A DNA stretch of 46,951 bases from a virus: the IMG/VR virus record IMGVR_UViG_3300021185_002429, positions 1 to 46,951 of that record; one strand, written 5' to 3'. Position 1 is the first letter of the stretch. Each line of letters begins with the position of its first letter. Positions 8,664-16,173 of this stretch are shown here, one piece after another. The translations under genes and the position numbers were made by a program. A model generated the notes under the pieces. The model made no database searches, was not told the origin of the DNA, and saw nothing but the letters and a program-made list of their open reading frames with translations.

Positions 8664-8854
8664 GCCTTTCACATGATAATCTCGTAAACCATTATAAAAC
8701 TAATTTCGCCATGATGCAGAATCATGGATATAGTTTAACGGAATTAGATAATATGTTACCATGGGAAAGGGAGATATATGTCGCCCTACTAGTAGAACAC
8801 ATTAAAGAGGAGAATGAGCGTAATAAGGCTCAACAGAAAAAATGGAAGAGTTAA
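8657..8854 (+). CDS. 51: gp51-like C-terminal extension, read by -1 frameshift (or short ORF from 8711)
   Basis: The -1 frame after the slippery site encodes YLGLSHDNLVNHYKTNFAMM, then NHGYSLTELDNMLPWEREIY and a charged helical tail ending in KKWKS. The pattern (membrane-free helical domain, PWEREIYV) resembles the small hub-assembly protein encoded after gp26 in T4-like marine phages and the T extension of lambda-type G/GT tail chaperones. An internal ATG at 8711 would give only 47 residues and lacks an obvious ribosome site, which favours frameshifting. It overlaps the next gene by 13 nt. Confidence 0.62.
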   Translation, partial: YLGLSHDNLVNHYKTNFAMMQNHGYSLTELDNMLPWEREIYVALLVEHIKEENERNKAQQKKWKS

Positions 8855-9177
8855 AAAAAGAAGATGTTAAGACAAGTTATCACCCAGCCGATACTAACGG
8901 TGATGGGAAAGTAACTAAGAAAGAACAAGAAATGTACTTAGAGTTTAAGAGAAAAGAACTCGAAGACGCTGATGCGATGAGAGACGCACAAAGAAAAATG
9001 GCATGGTTTGCGTTAGGTGGAATGTTGTTATATCCATTCGCGGTAGTTATCGCAGTACTCGCAGGACTAGACCAGGCGTCTAAGATACTAGGAGATATGG
9101 CGGCGACTTACTTCGTGGCTGTAGCTGGTATCGTGGCAGCCTTTTTTGGTTCACAAGCTTTCTCAAATAAAAAATAG
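8842..9177 (+). CDS. EF-hand membrane protein
   Basis: This 111-residue protein has a canonical EF-hand calcium loop at residues 17-28 (DTNGDGKVTKKE: ligands D17, N19, D21, T25, E28), a charged helix (about 29-50), then two hydrophobic segments (about 52-75 and 85-105) consistent with membrane spans. A single EF-hand before two spans would sit on one membrane face. It is placed between the gp26/gp51 pair and the tape-measure candidate in a late tail operon; possible roles are tail-tip membrane interaction or calcium sensing at entry or lysis. Function is unknown. Confidence 0.75.
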   Translation: MEELKKEDVKTSYHPADTNGDGKVTKKEQEMYLEFKRKELEDADAMRDAQRKMAWFALGGMLLYPFAVVIAVLAGLDQASKILGDMAATYFVAVAGIVAAFFGSQAFSNKK

Positions 9178-9189
9178 GAATAGTTAGAA

Positions 9190-11010
9190 ATGGCGGATAA
9201 TAAAAAGTTAAGACAAAAGACTTCTGATGCGAAGAAGGCAAATGACTTACAGAAAGAATTACTTGGAACCCAACAGAAAGAACTTCAACGTCAGTCCAAT
9301 CTTCAAGAAATTCAAGCCAAAATCCAAGAATCTTCTTTTACTGCTCAAAAGTTAAGAGATGTTGGTGATGTTAAGAATGCAAAATTAATAGAAGATTCTT
9401 TAAACTCCGTCCAAGAACTATTAGGTAAAAATAAAAACTCAAATTCGGTTGCGGCCAGACTAGAGGAATTAGTTGAAATTGAAAAAAGTGCCAATGCAGC
9501 CGCCAAAATTAATGCAGGTGCGTTTAAAGAACAAGCCGATGCATTAGAAAGAAATAATAAAGAACTAGAAAAGAAAAAGAAGAACGCCGAAAAGGCTGAA
9601 CAACTTGCGAAAGAGCAAAAGAAAGAAGATGATGAAAACTTTGAAAAATTAAAAGAAAGTTTAAAAGAGGAAGAAGAAACGTTAGGACTAAAAGGCCTTA
9701 CTGATAAAATAAAAGAAGATACAGAAAATGAAAAGGCCAAAGGAACTTTAGGTACTAATGACCTTGGTAAGAGATTAAGTGCATTAAGTTTAGGTGCACA
9801 AACCACTGACGAAAAGGAAAAAGCACAAACATTAAAAAATGCCTTTGGAGATGCTCAAAATAATTTAAAGAAGGCCTTGGCAAGTGGTGATGAAGAACAA
9901 ATTAAACTGGCCAGAAAACAAGTTCAAAATTTAGAAGATAGTGTTAGAAGTGAAGAAGAATTAAGAGAACAAAAGAAAAAGGCAGATGAATCAAATAGTA
10001 CTTTACTTGCGATTAGGGATCAGACCAAAGGTTTTAATGATAAATTAAAAGCTATGGCGAAAGGTGGTGGATTTATTGCTGGTATGGCCGCCATAGTTCT
10101 TGCAGTATTTAATCCTGAGGCATTATCGGCTATAGTGATGAAAGTTGTTGACTGGTTTAGTACAATAGTGGACGCATTAGAGGCATTGATTAATGGTGAT
10201 ATGGAAAAATTTAAAACCACTATTTTAGATAACTTTGGACTATTCGCAGGTTTATTAGGACTTGGTTTAGTATATTTTGGTCCTGCTCTACTATCTGGAC
10301 TCTTTACTGTAATGAATACAATGAAGGCCTTTAGAGGATTTATGTTAGTTACTGCGTTCCCTGCGATATCAGCATTCTTTACTGGTATGATGACAACTAT
10401 CGGGGCCGCATTAGTACCAATGTTACCTATTATCGGAATAGGTGCTGCTGTAGTTGCGATTCTTGGAGTACTACTCTTTGCGTTTCATAAATTAAGAGAG
10501 AGTTTAGGACCAGGTGCAAGTATTATGGACACTCTAAAAGTTGCAATGTTATATTTTGTTGATTTCTTATCAATGATTGTAAATGGAATTACATTCATAC
10601 CTAGAAAGATGATAAGTTTCTTAGGTAAGAGAGCCGCAGGGTGGATATTAGGAGATGATTTCGATACATCAGCATTGGATGCTATAGGTGAGGGTCTTGA
10701 TACAGGAAGAGGTAGAAGAGCAGCTGAAGAAATAAGGGCAAAGAATGAAGCAGCTGCCGCAGAAGAAGCCTTAGAAAAAGAAAGACAATCTAAAATTGGA
10801 ACTGGAGAAGGTTTCGATATGAGTGATCTAACATCTGAAAATGCAGATATTATGGCAGACTTACAGGCTCAAGGTTTCCAAGTACCTTCTGCTGTTCAAA
10901 CTAATGTACAAAATAGTTCAAGTACTTCACAATCAACTACTATCGTAACTGATAGACCTTCGCGTGCATCTTCAATTATCATGCACTATAATTCAGGCGA
11001 ATTCAGATAA
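9190..11010 (+). CDS. Tape-measure protein candidate (gp29 position)
   Basis: This 606-residue protein has residues 1-285 as almost continuous charged coiled coil (K/E/Q/A-rich). A hydrophobic core follows (about 290-315 and 345-440, e.g. IIGIGAAVVAILGVLLFAFH), then a flexible Ser/Thr/Gln tail. That plan (long coiled coil plus membrane-active segments) is typical of tape-measure proteins, and it sits after the gp26/gp51 chaperone pair as expected. T4 gp29 is 590 residues. No sequence motif proves homology to gp29. The operon ends here at a terminator. Confidence 0.68.
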   Translation: MADNKKLRQKTSDAKKANDLQKELLGTQQKELQRQSNLQEIQAKIQESSFTAQKLRDVGDVKNAKLIEDSLNSVQELLGKNKNSNSVAARLEELVEIEKSANAAAKINAGAFKEQADALERNNKELEKKKKNAEKAEQLAKEQKKEDDENFEKLKESLKEEEETLGLKGLTDKIKEDTENEKAKGTLGTNDLGKRLSALSLGAQTTDEKEKAQTLKNAFGDAQNNLKKALASGDEEQIKLARKQVQNLEDSVRSEEELREQKKKADESNSTLLAIRDQTKGFNDKLKAMAKGGGFIAGMAAIVLAVFNPEALSAIVMKVVDWFSTIVDALEALINGDMEKFKTTILDNFGLFAGLLGLGLVYFGPALLSGLFTVMNTMKAFRGFMLVTAFPAISAFFTGMMTTIGAALVPMLPIIGIGAAVVAILGVLLFAFHKLRESLGPGASIMDTLKVAMLYFVDFLSMIVNGITFIPRKMISFLGKRAAGWILGDDFDTSALDAIGEGLDTGRGRRAAEEIRAKNEAAAAEEALEKERQSKIGTGEGFDMSDLTSENADIMADLQAQGFQVPSAVQTNVQNSSSTSQSTTIVTDRPSRASSIIMHYNSGEFR

Positions 11011-11013
11011 AAA

Positions 11014-11035
11014 AAAGGGACCTTTCAGTCCCTTT
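11014..11035. terminator. Bidirectional intrinsic terminator between converging operons
   Basis: Perfect 8-bp stem AAAGGGAC / GTCCCTTT with a 6-nt loop. On the minus strand it is followed by eight U residues (positions 11009-11016), a strong terminator for gp32 transcripts; on the plus strand the U-tract is weaker. Confidence 0.85.
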
Positions 11036-11043
11036 CCCATTTT

Positions 11044-11057
11044 AGCGCGTTGGCGCT
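11044..11057. terminator. Second hairpin in the convergent gap
   Basis: Stem AGCGC / GCGCT with loop GTTG, 14 nt from the gp32 stop codon. There is no clear U-tract; it may assist termination or protect the gp32 mRNA 3' end. Confidence 0.4.
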
Positions 11058-11070
11058 CTCTTCCTAATGG

Positions 11071-11973
11071 TTAGTTATCTTGCGCCAATTTGGCGAAGTA
11101 AGATAAAGTATCCTCTCCTTCATCACCAGCGTCTGGAGTGTCCATAACTGGAGAATCATTAGATGACATAGTTGGTGCTTCCATCACATCAGCCACTACT
11201 GGTTCAGCTGCAATTGGTCCTGCATCTACACCTAAAACTCTATTTAACTTAGTCTTTAGTTCATCGTAAGTTTTATAGTTTTCAGGAGCAAGGAATTCTT
11301 GAAGTGAATATAGTTTCCCATATACTTCTTCCAATCTTGCCTCATCACCATCATATAGAGAAGATTGACTTGCAAACTCTGACTTATCATAGTTTACCCA
11401 ACCTTCTACTTTTCTGATTTTAATTTTAAAATCAGCACCTTCCCAGAAGTCATAAGGATTGATAGGAGTCTCATCTTCAAAAGCAGGTTGCATAGCTTCC
11501 ATTACTTTATCAAAGATTTTCTTACCAAATTTATAAAGGAAAACCTTTCCTTCGTTTTCTGGATTACTTGGGTCAGATACAACAAGAACGTTTGACACAT
11601 AGTGTAACCTTCTTTTTCTTTCCCTTGCAATTGCTTTATCTTCATCTCTACCAGAATTCCATAGAACAGAGTTCATCTCTGATACAGGATCCTGTTGACC
11701 GATAGAAGTTAAAGAGTTTTCGATATACCATAGACCATTTGGTCCTTTAAAGCCATGATCCCAATATCTTACCCATGGAAGGTCTTCGCCGTCCGAGGCT
11801 GGTAGGAATCTAACTACGGCATAACCGTTTCCTGCTTTATCTCTGGTAGGTTTCCAGAATCTGTTATCCTCGTAAGAATTAGATTCTGTTTTAGTTGTGG
11901 TTACTGCTTCTGCAGCTTTTACGAGTTTGTCGATAGACGAGCCTCGAGCGCTCTTTAGATTTTCAAATGACAT
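11071..11973 (-). CDS. 32: Single-stranded DNA-binding protein gp32
   Basis: gp32 coats ssDNA and organises the T4-type replisome. Visible are the N-terminal basic segment, the OB-fold core with FWKPTRDKAGNGYAVVRFLP and NPENEGKVFLYKFGKKIFDK, and the acidic C-terminal tail (DEGEDTLSYFAKLAQ) that binds partners. T4 gp32 holds zinc through a His and three Cys; this protein has no cysteine at all (the CPxC position reads DPVSE), so it must be a zinc-free variant. An early promoter (12037-12065) lies about 64 nt upstream, and gp59 is the next gene upstream, as in T4. Confidence 0.95.
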   Translation of the reverse strand: MSFENLKSARGSSIDKLVKAAEAVTTTKTESNSYEDNRFWKPTRDKAGNGYAVVRFLPASDGEDLPWVRYWDHGFKGPNGLWYIENSLTSIGQQDPVSEMNSVLWNSGRDEDKAIARERKRRLHYVSNVLVVSDPSNPENEGKVFLYKFGKKIFDKVMEAMQPAFEDETPINPYDFWEGADFKIKIRKVEGWVNYDKSEFASQSSLYDGDEARLEEVYGKLYSLQEFLAPENYKTYDELKTKLNRVLGVDAGPIAAEPVVADVMEAPTMSSNDSPVMDTPDAGDEGEDTLSYFAKLAQDN

Positions 11974-12036
11974 ATTTTTCTCCGTTTCATCATTGTATTA
12001 CTGAATTATCCACTTTATACATAATATAGACTTTAT

Positions 12037-12065
12037 ATTATAACACATTACGTGTTATTTGTAAA
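12037..12065 (-). promoter_or_regulatory. Early sigma70-like promoter for gp32
   Basis: TTTACA (12060-12065), 17-bp spacer, TATAAT (12037-12042) with an upstream TG (extended -10). It overlaps the 3' end of gp59 and leaves a leader of roughly 55 nt. Confidence 0.75.
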
Positions 12066-12641
12066 CCCTTTTAATAATAAATTTTTACATTTAATATCAT
12101 CAAAGCTTACGAATGGTTTATACTTTTCGATTCTCCTTTTAATATCCGGCCATATAATGGTATCGGATATCTTTTTAGATTCACGAGGTATAAACCCTAG
12201 TAATGAGTCAAGAATAACCACTGTTTCCAATGATATATCATCTTGCATCATTAACTGTATTACGAGAGGAAGTTGACCATTATAAGATGTAAAACATTTA
12301 TCAAAATCAATTTCACTCTCTGTTAATATATTTATATCGACCGAGAACACTCGATGGATACTTTCTTTAACCTTTTTATATTTATTATAATTATCATCTC
12401 CAACTTCATTGACCATATCTCCAACATATGATACGCCTTCTTTAAAGTTGGCAACATAATAACCTACTAAATCATTACCATAATTCTTTGCTATCTTTGC
12501 AAAAAAGTATTTGTCTTTCCTCTTAAAAAAAGATTGAGGACTAACATTAGATTTATAATTATATTTTACTGCATCGTAATCTGTTTGAAAGTGTAGACGC
12601 AGTGCGTTATATAGTTTATAAGAATCAAATGGTTCTGTCAT
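12048..12641 (-). CDS. 59: Helicase loader gp59
   Basis: gp59 loads the gp41 helicase onto gp32-coated forks. At 197 residues (T4: 217) it shows the family pattern: YKLYNALRLHFQTDYDAVKY, a KRKDKYFFAKIAKNY segment, and ISLETVVILDSLLGFI in the C-terminal domain (T4: NIISFETFILLDSFLNII). Gene order 33-59-32 is retained as in T4. It starts by ATGA overlap with the 28-codon mini-gene upstream. Confidence 0.9.
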   Translation of the reverse strand: MTEPFDSYKLYNALRLHFQTDYDAVKYNYKSNVSPQSFFKRKDKYFFAKIAKNYGNDLVGYYVANFKEGVSYVGDMVNEVGDDNYNKYKKVKESIHRVFSVDINILTESEIDFDKCFTSYNGQLPLVIQLMMQDDISLETVVILDSLLGFIPRESKKISDTIIWPDIKRRIEKYKPFVSFDDIKCKNLLLKGFTNNT

Positions 12642-12724
12642 AATCTACCTGTCCATTGTAACCACCATCGGAAGTATCTTACTCCCTCTCCATAACCAGC
12701 TGATTTCATTGGATTATAAATCAT
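12638..12724 (-). CDS. 28-residue mini-gene between gp33 and gp59
   Basis: ORF MIYNPMKSAGYGEGVRYFRW... ending LQWTGRL. Its ATG overlaps the gp33 stop as ATGA and its TGA overlaps the gp59 start as ATGA, so all three genes would be translated by re-initiation. It fills the whole gap between them. It is rich in aromatic and basic residues (Y, F, W, R, K) with no acidic residue except one Glu. No known family was recognised. The exact double overlap argues for a real coding unit. Confidence 0.6.
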   Translation of the reverse strand: MIYNPMKSAGYGEGVRYFRWWLQWTGRL

Positions 12725-12981
12725 ATAGGCAGTTTGTTTCCTGTTTTCTTTCCGCGAATTAAGTTTAATGACGACGCCTCTTGTTCTATCTTTGACTTTA
12801 GTGAATCTGATAATAGTCTCTTAAGGTTTGTATATGGCATTCCTCTTTCTTCTATAATCATAACAGCGGCATCTATATAAGATACATTTTTACTTTGTGC
12901 GACCAGTTTCTCTACAGCAAGTGAGAATCTCTTTTTCGTCATTATTTTGTGTTCAAATACTTGTTTTTCTTTTTCTATCAT
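12721..12981 (-). CDS. 33: Late transcription co-activator gp33
   Basis: gp33 bridges RNA polymerase and the sliding clamp for late transcription and works with the gp55 sigma factor. The 86-residue sequence has the compact marine gp33 pattern: KRFSLAVEKLVAQSKNVSYI, then an EERG segment, LLSDSLKSKIEQEASSLN and a short hydrophobic C-terminus (NKLPI) suited to clamp binding. T4 gp33 is 112 residues. Its presence fits the TATAAATA late boxes seen across the window. It overlaps the upstream gene by ATGA. Confidence 0.8.
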   Translation of the reverse strand: MIEKEKQVFEHKIMTKKRFSLAVEKLVAQSKNVSYIDAAVMIIEERGMPYTNLKRLLSDSLKSKIEQEASSLNLIRGKKTGNKLPI

Positions 12982-14138
12982 AATATCCTAAGTAATATAC
13001 AATCACCGTTAACTCTTCCATTTGGAGTATTGATTTTAGTAGTGATTTGCTCTTTCCAAACCTTTTCGATTTGTCTTTGAGTTTTGGTTAATATTAAAGG
13101 TAGTATTACTTCTGGTTTCCTTAACTTAGTACACCTTGATAATTTACTATCGAAGTTTTTAATAGTAGTTCCACCCACTTCAAACCCTGCAGTCGCAGTG
13201 GTTACATATTCATATAAAGTTCTATTCTTTGTATTAAACACAAATAGATTAAAGGATCCTGGAATACCTATTGGATTAATAGATGTTAATTTATATTCCA
13301 TGTCCTCTACTTTATATTTCAAATCTTTTACTTGAACATCAGTTGCCTTTCTTTTCTTAATTCTAGGACCTCTTTCGGCCTTATAAGATAATTTTAGTTT
13401 ATCTAAATCAGAATAGATAGTGTCCATCTGTTTGATCATTTTCTTCTTATTCGCGAGACTGATATGTGAATATGCCTCTACAGCTTGATCACATGTTTTG
13501 TTTATCGCATCATTGATAACTTCATACTCGTCGTCAATTACTCTTTTAAATGGAGCAATTGCATTACTTTTCAGTCCAGCCTCTTTAAAGGCGGCAAAGA
13601 CATCTATAGATGTATCAAATTCTTGAACCATCCAACCTTCAACTACTGTCGTATCCCATAATTCGTATACAGTTTCCATAACCTTTCTACGAGTTCTTTC
13701 TGCTGGTGAGATTACTGGAGGTGCGTTCTTCTTTGCCTCTTTCTTTTCAGTAACTATAGTTTTGCCATAGTTAACCATTTCTTTTAAATGGTCAGCGACA
13801 TACTCATGTTGTTCTTTAGTATGTTCCCAGCCTCTAAAGTGTAATCTACACACTGCCTTACAATTAGCTATCAATCTCCAATCTTCTATTTGTTTTAAGG
13901 CCTTTATTTTATCTTTATCAAATTTGCATACTTCTTCAGCATACTGTATTACAAAAGGAACATAGTCCTTTGTTTTATAGAAATAGTTATACCAATGGGC
14001 CGCTTTGGTCCATGCCATTTTACCATCACTTTCTGATAGTTTACTTGACTCGCCTGGACTCCATAAAGGTTCTGGACCCATATACTTATCGTCGATAGTA
14101 ATTCTTTTTGCTCTAGTATTTTTCTTTTTTATCGCCAT
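12978..14138 (-). CDS. Conserved hypothetical protein upstream of gp33
   Basis: This 386-residue protein has no recognised domain. It has a basic N-terminus (KKKNTRAKR), a helical N-terminal half with several W/Y residues (WTKAAHWYNYFYKTKDY), a central basic linker (ERGPRIKKRKATDV) and a strand-rich C-terminal third (LFVFNTKNRTLYEYVTT). The overall charge is positive, so nucleic-acid binding is possible but unproven. It is co-transcribed with gp33-gp59 and preceded, 22 nt before the ATG, by the long hairpin at 14161-14211. Confidence 0.6.
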   Translation of the reverse strand: MAIKKKNTRAKRITIDDKYMGPEPLWSPGESSKLSESDGKMAWTKAAHWYNYFYKTKDYVPFVIQYAEEVCKFDKDKIKALKQIEDWRLIANCKAVCRLHFRGWEHTKEQHEYVADHLKEMVNYGKTIVTEKKEAKKNAPPVISPAERTRRKVMETVYELWDTTVVEGWMVQEFDTSIDVFAAFKEAGLKSNAIAPFKRVIDDEYEVINDAINKTCDQAVEAYSHISLANKKKMIKQMDTIYSDLDKLKLSYKAERGPRIKKRKATDVQVKDLKYKVEDMEYKLTSINPIGIPGSFNLFVFNTKNRTLYEYVTTATAGFEVGGTTIKNFDSKLSRCTKLRKPEVILPLILTKTQRQIEKVWKEQITTKINTPNGRVNGDCILLRIL

Positions 14139-14160
14139 AATATTTTCTTTTAATTAAAGT

Positions 14161-14211
14161 GGGGGTGGAACCTTTGAGTAAAATAAAAAGGAGTAAAGGT
14201 AACCAGCCCCC
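14161..14211 (-). other. Long RNA hairpin in an intercistronic gap
   Basis: GGGGG(T)GG at 14161-14168 pairs with CC(AG)CCCCC at 14203-14211, and ACCTTT (14070+100 to 14175) pairs with AAAGGT (14195-14200), leaving a 19-nt A/T-rich loop with an A/A internal mismatch. It begins 5 nt after the stop of the upstream gene and ends 22 nt before the next ATG. There is no U-tract on either side, so it is not a standard terminator; a processing, stability or translation-control element is likelier. Confidence 0.55.
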
Positions 14212-14216
14212 GAAAC

Positions 14217-14441
14217 TTATTTGACTGCAGGAACCTCCTTAATTCCAGACACCCAATTCTCTGCACAATTTTCTGCCCACGACTCGCTGTGATCAGGGTA
14301 CCATTCAATACCTAAATTGCTATTCTGATGTGTAAACCTTACACCGAAAAAGTTTTCTTTTTCTCCTACAGTGCGGATAACATCAGCTCTCTTCTCGCCC
14401 TCAACATAAGTTGAGTATTCCATATAATCATATTTCGACAT
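14217..14441 (-). CDS. Small conserved hypothetical protein
   Basis: A 74-residue soluble protein with three Trp in the C-terminal half (IEWYPDHSESWAENCAENWV). No family was recognised. Its ATG overlaps the preceding stop as TAATG. Confidence 0.5.
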   Translation of the reverse strand: MSKYDYMEYSTYVEGEKRADVIRTVGEKENFFGVRFTHQNSNLGIEWYPDHSESWAENCAENWVSGIKEVPAVK

Positions 14442-14593
14442 TATGTATTATCTCCATCCCTATTTTTAACCTTATTCTTATCGAATAAAGATTGACCTTT
14501 CTCGTTTGCGACTGCCTCTGCCGAACCAATTGCAAAAAACAATGCAAGGGTTAACAAGACAAATCCACCAATAAAACTAATTTCTGTTTCCAT
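14441..14593 (-). CDS. Small single-span membrane protein
   Basis: A 50-residue ORF: N-terminal METEISFIGG, a hydrophobic span (about 8-28, FVLLTLALFFAIGSAEAVA) and a charged tail. It fits exactly between neighbours, with a TAATG overlap to the gene downstream. Signal-anchor or cleavable signal (AEAVA) are both possible. Function unknown. Confidence 0.55.
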   Translation of the reverse strand: METEISFIGGFVLLTLALFFAIGSAEAVANEKGQSLFDKNKVKNRDGDNT

Positions 14594-14595
14594 AA

Positions 14596-14901
14596 TTATT
14601 TCCCTATGTGTTTAATGTCATCCTTTGGAATGACTTGATACGCACCTTTGTTATATGCTGGTGCAACTGTGAATTTTTTACTTTCTTTCAACTTCCAACT
14701 TTGATCCTCTGACTTTTCATAGGTCGTAAGTGGAGCTGATGGATAATGCTTAGTTTCTCTTACTACAGCATTTTGTTTTGGAGTTGACCAATTATAGTCA
14801 GCCATTGTTTTCTTCTTAGGTTTAGACATAGATATGGTTTTACGCTTTTTACCTGATGGTCCATATCTAAGTGACCCTGCATAAAAATTAGTTACTGACA
14901 T
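14596..14901 (-). CDS. Basic conserved hypothetical protein
   Basis: A 101-residue Lys-rich protein (SGKKRKTISMSKPKKKT near residue 16-32), low in hydrophobics and probably partly disordered. It starts by TAATG overlap with the gene upstream. No family was recognised; nucleic-acid binding is only suggested by charge. Confidence 0.5.
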   Translation of the reverse strand: MSVTNFYAGSLRYGPSGKKRKTISMSKPKKKTMADYNWSTPKQNAVVRETKHYPSAPLTTYEKSEDQSWKLKESKKFTVAPAYNKGAYQVIPKDDIKHIGK

Positions 14902-15167
14902 TATGTATTCCTCACGTAGTGATTAAGTAATTCTTGTCCTTCAAGAATTCTACCGAAGGTACGAATTACTTTATTATTTTGATATCTTTCAATAAATCCA
15001 CAGTTATATTCAATATCAGTAACATTACCAGCCTCAGTATCTTCTGGATGGTTATCATACCACATACTATTAAATCCATGTACGTGTATTGATTTGGTTT
15101 TCATTGACCAATCCTCGGCCTCTAATAGTAACCTATGTCTTTCTACTGTATCGTCGTACTGTGTCAT
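14901..15167 (-). CDS. Conserved hypothetical protein
   Basis: An 88-residue soluble protein with a His/Trp-rich centre (SIHVHGFNSMWYDNHPED). It starts by ATGA overlap with the 52-residue gene upstream. Function unknown. Confidence 0.5.
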   Translation of the reverse strand: MTQYDDTVERHRLLLEAEDWSMKTKSIHVHGFNSMWYDNHPEDTEAGNVTDIEYNCGFIERYQNNKVIRTFGRILEGQELLNHYVRNT

Positions 15168-15322
15168 GATACTACCTCTTTACATCTTTTTGGATTTTCA
15201 ATATTTTTTATTAATTGCTTTAGTTTTCTGGTCCACATCATTTTAAAACCTGGATCACCCGCCCTTTCTCTTACTGTAAGAAGAGCCTCGATTCTTTTTA
15301 CGTCGAGTTTCATTTGTTCCAT
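15164..15322 (-). CDS. Small basic hypothetical protein
   Basis: A 52-residue ORF, MEQMKLDVKRIEALLTVRER then a basic tail ending CKEVVS; predicted mostly helical. ATGA overlap with the gene downstream and 1 nt from the gene upstream support it as a real gene of this cassette. Confidence 0.5.
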   Translation of the reverse strand: MEQMKLDVKRIEALLTVRERAGDPGFKMMWTRKLKQLIKNIENPKRCKEVVS

Positions 15323-15323
15323 A

Positions 15324-15593
15324 CTAGTTCCAATCATCATGATCCTTCATTGATTGATAAGTTTCCATATACGAAGTACCAGCAAGATAGTCTTGCGTTT
15401 CTTTCTCAGTATAGTACATGTTTTCTTCTTTAAAACATTCTAAAGAACCTGGAGCTTGTTTTCCAGCTTTCTTTACTTGTTGAGTCAAATAGTTTTTAGG
15501 TCTTGAATATACCTTCTTGACAGTAGCCTTGAACTCTTGTTCTTCTTTTAACTTTTGAGCGGCCTCTTTGATTAATTGTAATCTATCTTTCAT
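15324..15593 (-). CDS. Small conserved hypothetical protein, first gene of an early cassette
   Basis: An 89-residue charged protein with a helical N-terminus (MKDRLQLIKEAAQKLKEEQE) and an acidic, Tyr-rich C-terminus. It has a good Shine-Dalgarno (GGAG) and lies 32 nt downstream of an early -10 box. Function unknown. Confidence 0.55.
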   Translation of the reverse strand: MKDRLQLIKEAAQKLKEEQEFKATVKKVYSRPKNYLTQQVKKAGKQAPGSLECFKEENMYYTEKETQDYLAGTSYMETYQSMKDHDDWN

Positions 15594-15625
15594 AATGTAA
15601 TCTCCTTCATTAAATTATACCCTAT

Positions 15626-15654
15626 ATTATAACACACTTTTTGCCAAATGTAAA
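15626..15654 (-). promoter_or_regulatory. Early sigma70-like promoter
   Basis: TTTACA (15649-15654), 17-bp spacer, TATAAT (15626-15631) with TG upstream of the -10. It drives the 15593-to-14217 cassette. Confidence 0.78.
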
Positions 15655-15667
15655 CACTTTTTTTAAA

Positions 15668-15961
15668 TTAATTTGCAAACATTTTAACTATGTTATTAAT
15701 CAAGAACATTAGTCCTACTCCATTCAGTAGAATTAACGCTCTATCCTTCCACATGACCGATACTATTAACCATAGGAAAATTCCTACAATTGATAAGTAT
15801 AAGTCATATAATTGCATACCTTCTACTCCACGAATACTCATCGCGAGTAAAACAAAGGTAGATGCAATCCACTTTAAATACCAGTCAACAGTAAATTTAG
15901 GTGTTGCTGATTTATAAATTCTTTTACTATTCTCTAATTCCTTTTTATCAAACTTTGACAT
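15668..15961 (-). CDS. Small multi-span membrane protein (DUF6552-like)
   Basis: 97 residues from the ATG that overlaps the preceding stop (TAATG); an in-frame upstream ATG is less likely. A basic N-terminus is followed by three hydrophobic stretches (about 30-45, 52-72, 76-92). The pattern KSATPKFTVDWYLKW before the first span resembles a small membrane family seen in marine alphaproteobacteria and their phages (DUF6552, from memory). Role unknown. Confidence 0.6.
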   Translation of the reverse strand: MSKFDKKELENSKRIYKSATPKFTVDWYLKWIASTFVLLAMSIRGVEGMQLYDLYLSIVGIFLWLIVSVMWKDRALILLNGVGLMFLINNIVKMFAN

Positions 15962-16173
15962 TACTTGACCCATACATGATTATATTTTTCAGGATAGTTA
16001 TCACAAGTGTAATCAGTATCACTATAATTAATAACTTCTACACATTCCCCTGTACTATGACTAACATGAACATCTGGTAAGTCCAGAGCACTATCGAATG
16101 CAAAAGCCAATAGTAAAGGTATTGATATTACTATTGCAATTTCTAAAATATGTTCTTTTATCCAATTTTCCAT
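15961..16173 (-). CDS. Small membrane-anchored hypothetical protein
   Basis: 70 residues: one N-terminal span (about 9-28, LEIAIVISIPLLLAFAF) and an exported tail with two Cys (ECVEV, YTCDN) that could form a disulfide. TAATG overlaps on both sides. Function unknown. Confidence 0.52.
   Translation of the reverse strand: MENWIKEHILEIAIVISIPLLLAFAFDSALDLPDVHVSHSTGECVEVINYSDTDYTCDNYPEKYNHVWVK

Noticed and set aside
9345-9806. Minus-strand 153-residue Ser/Phe-rich open frame
   Set aside because: Shadow of the Lys/Glu coiled coil of the tape-measure candidate.
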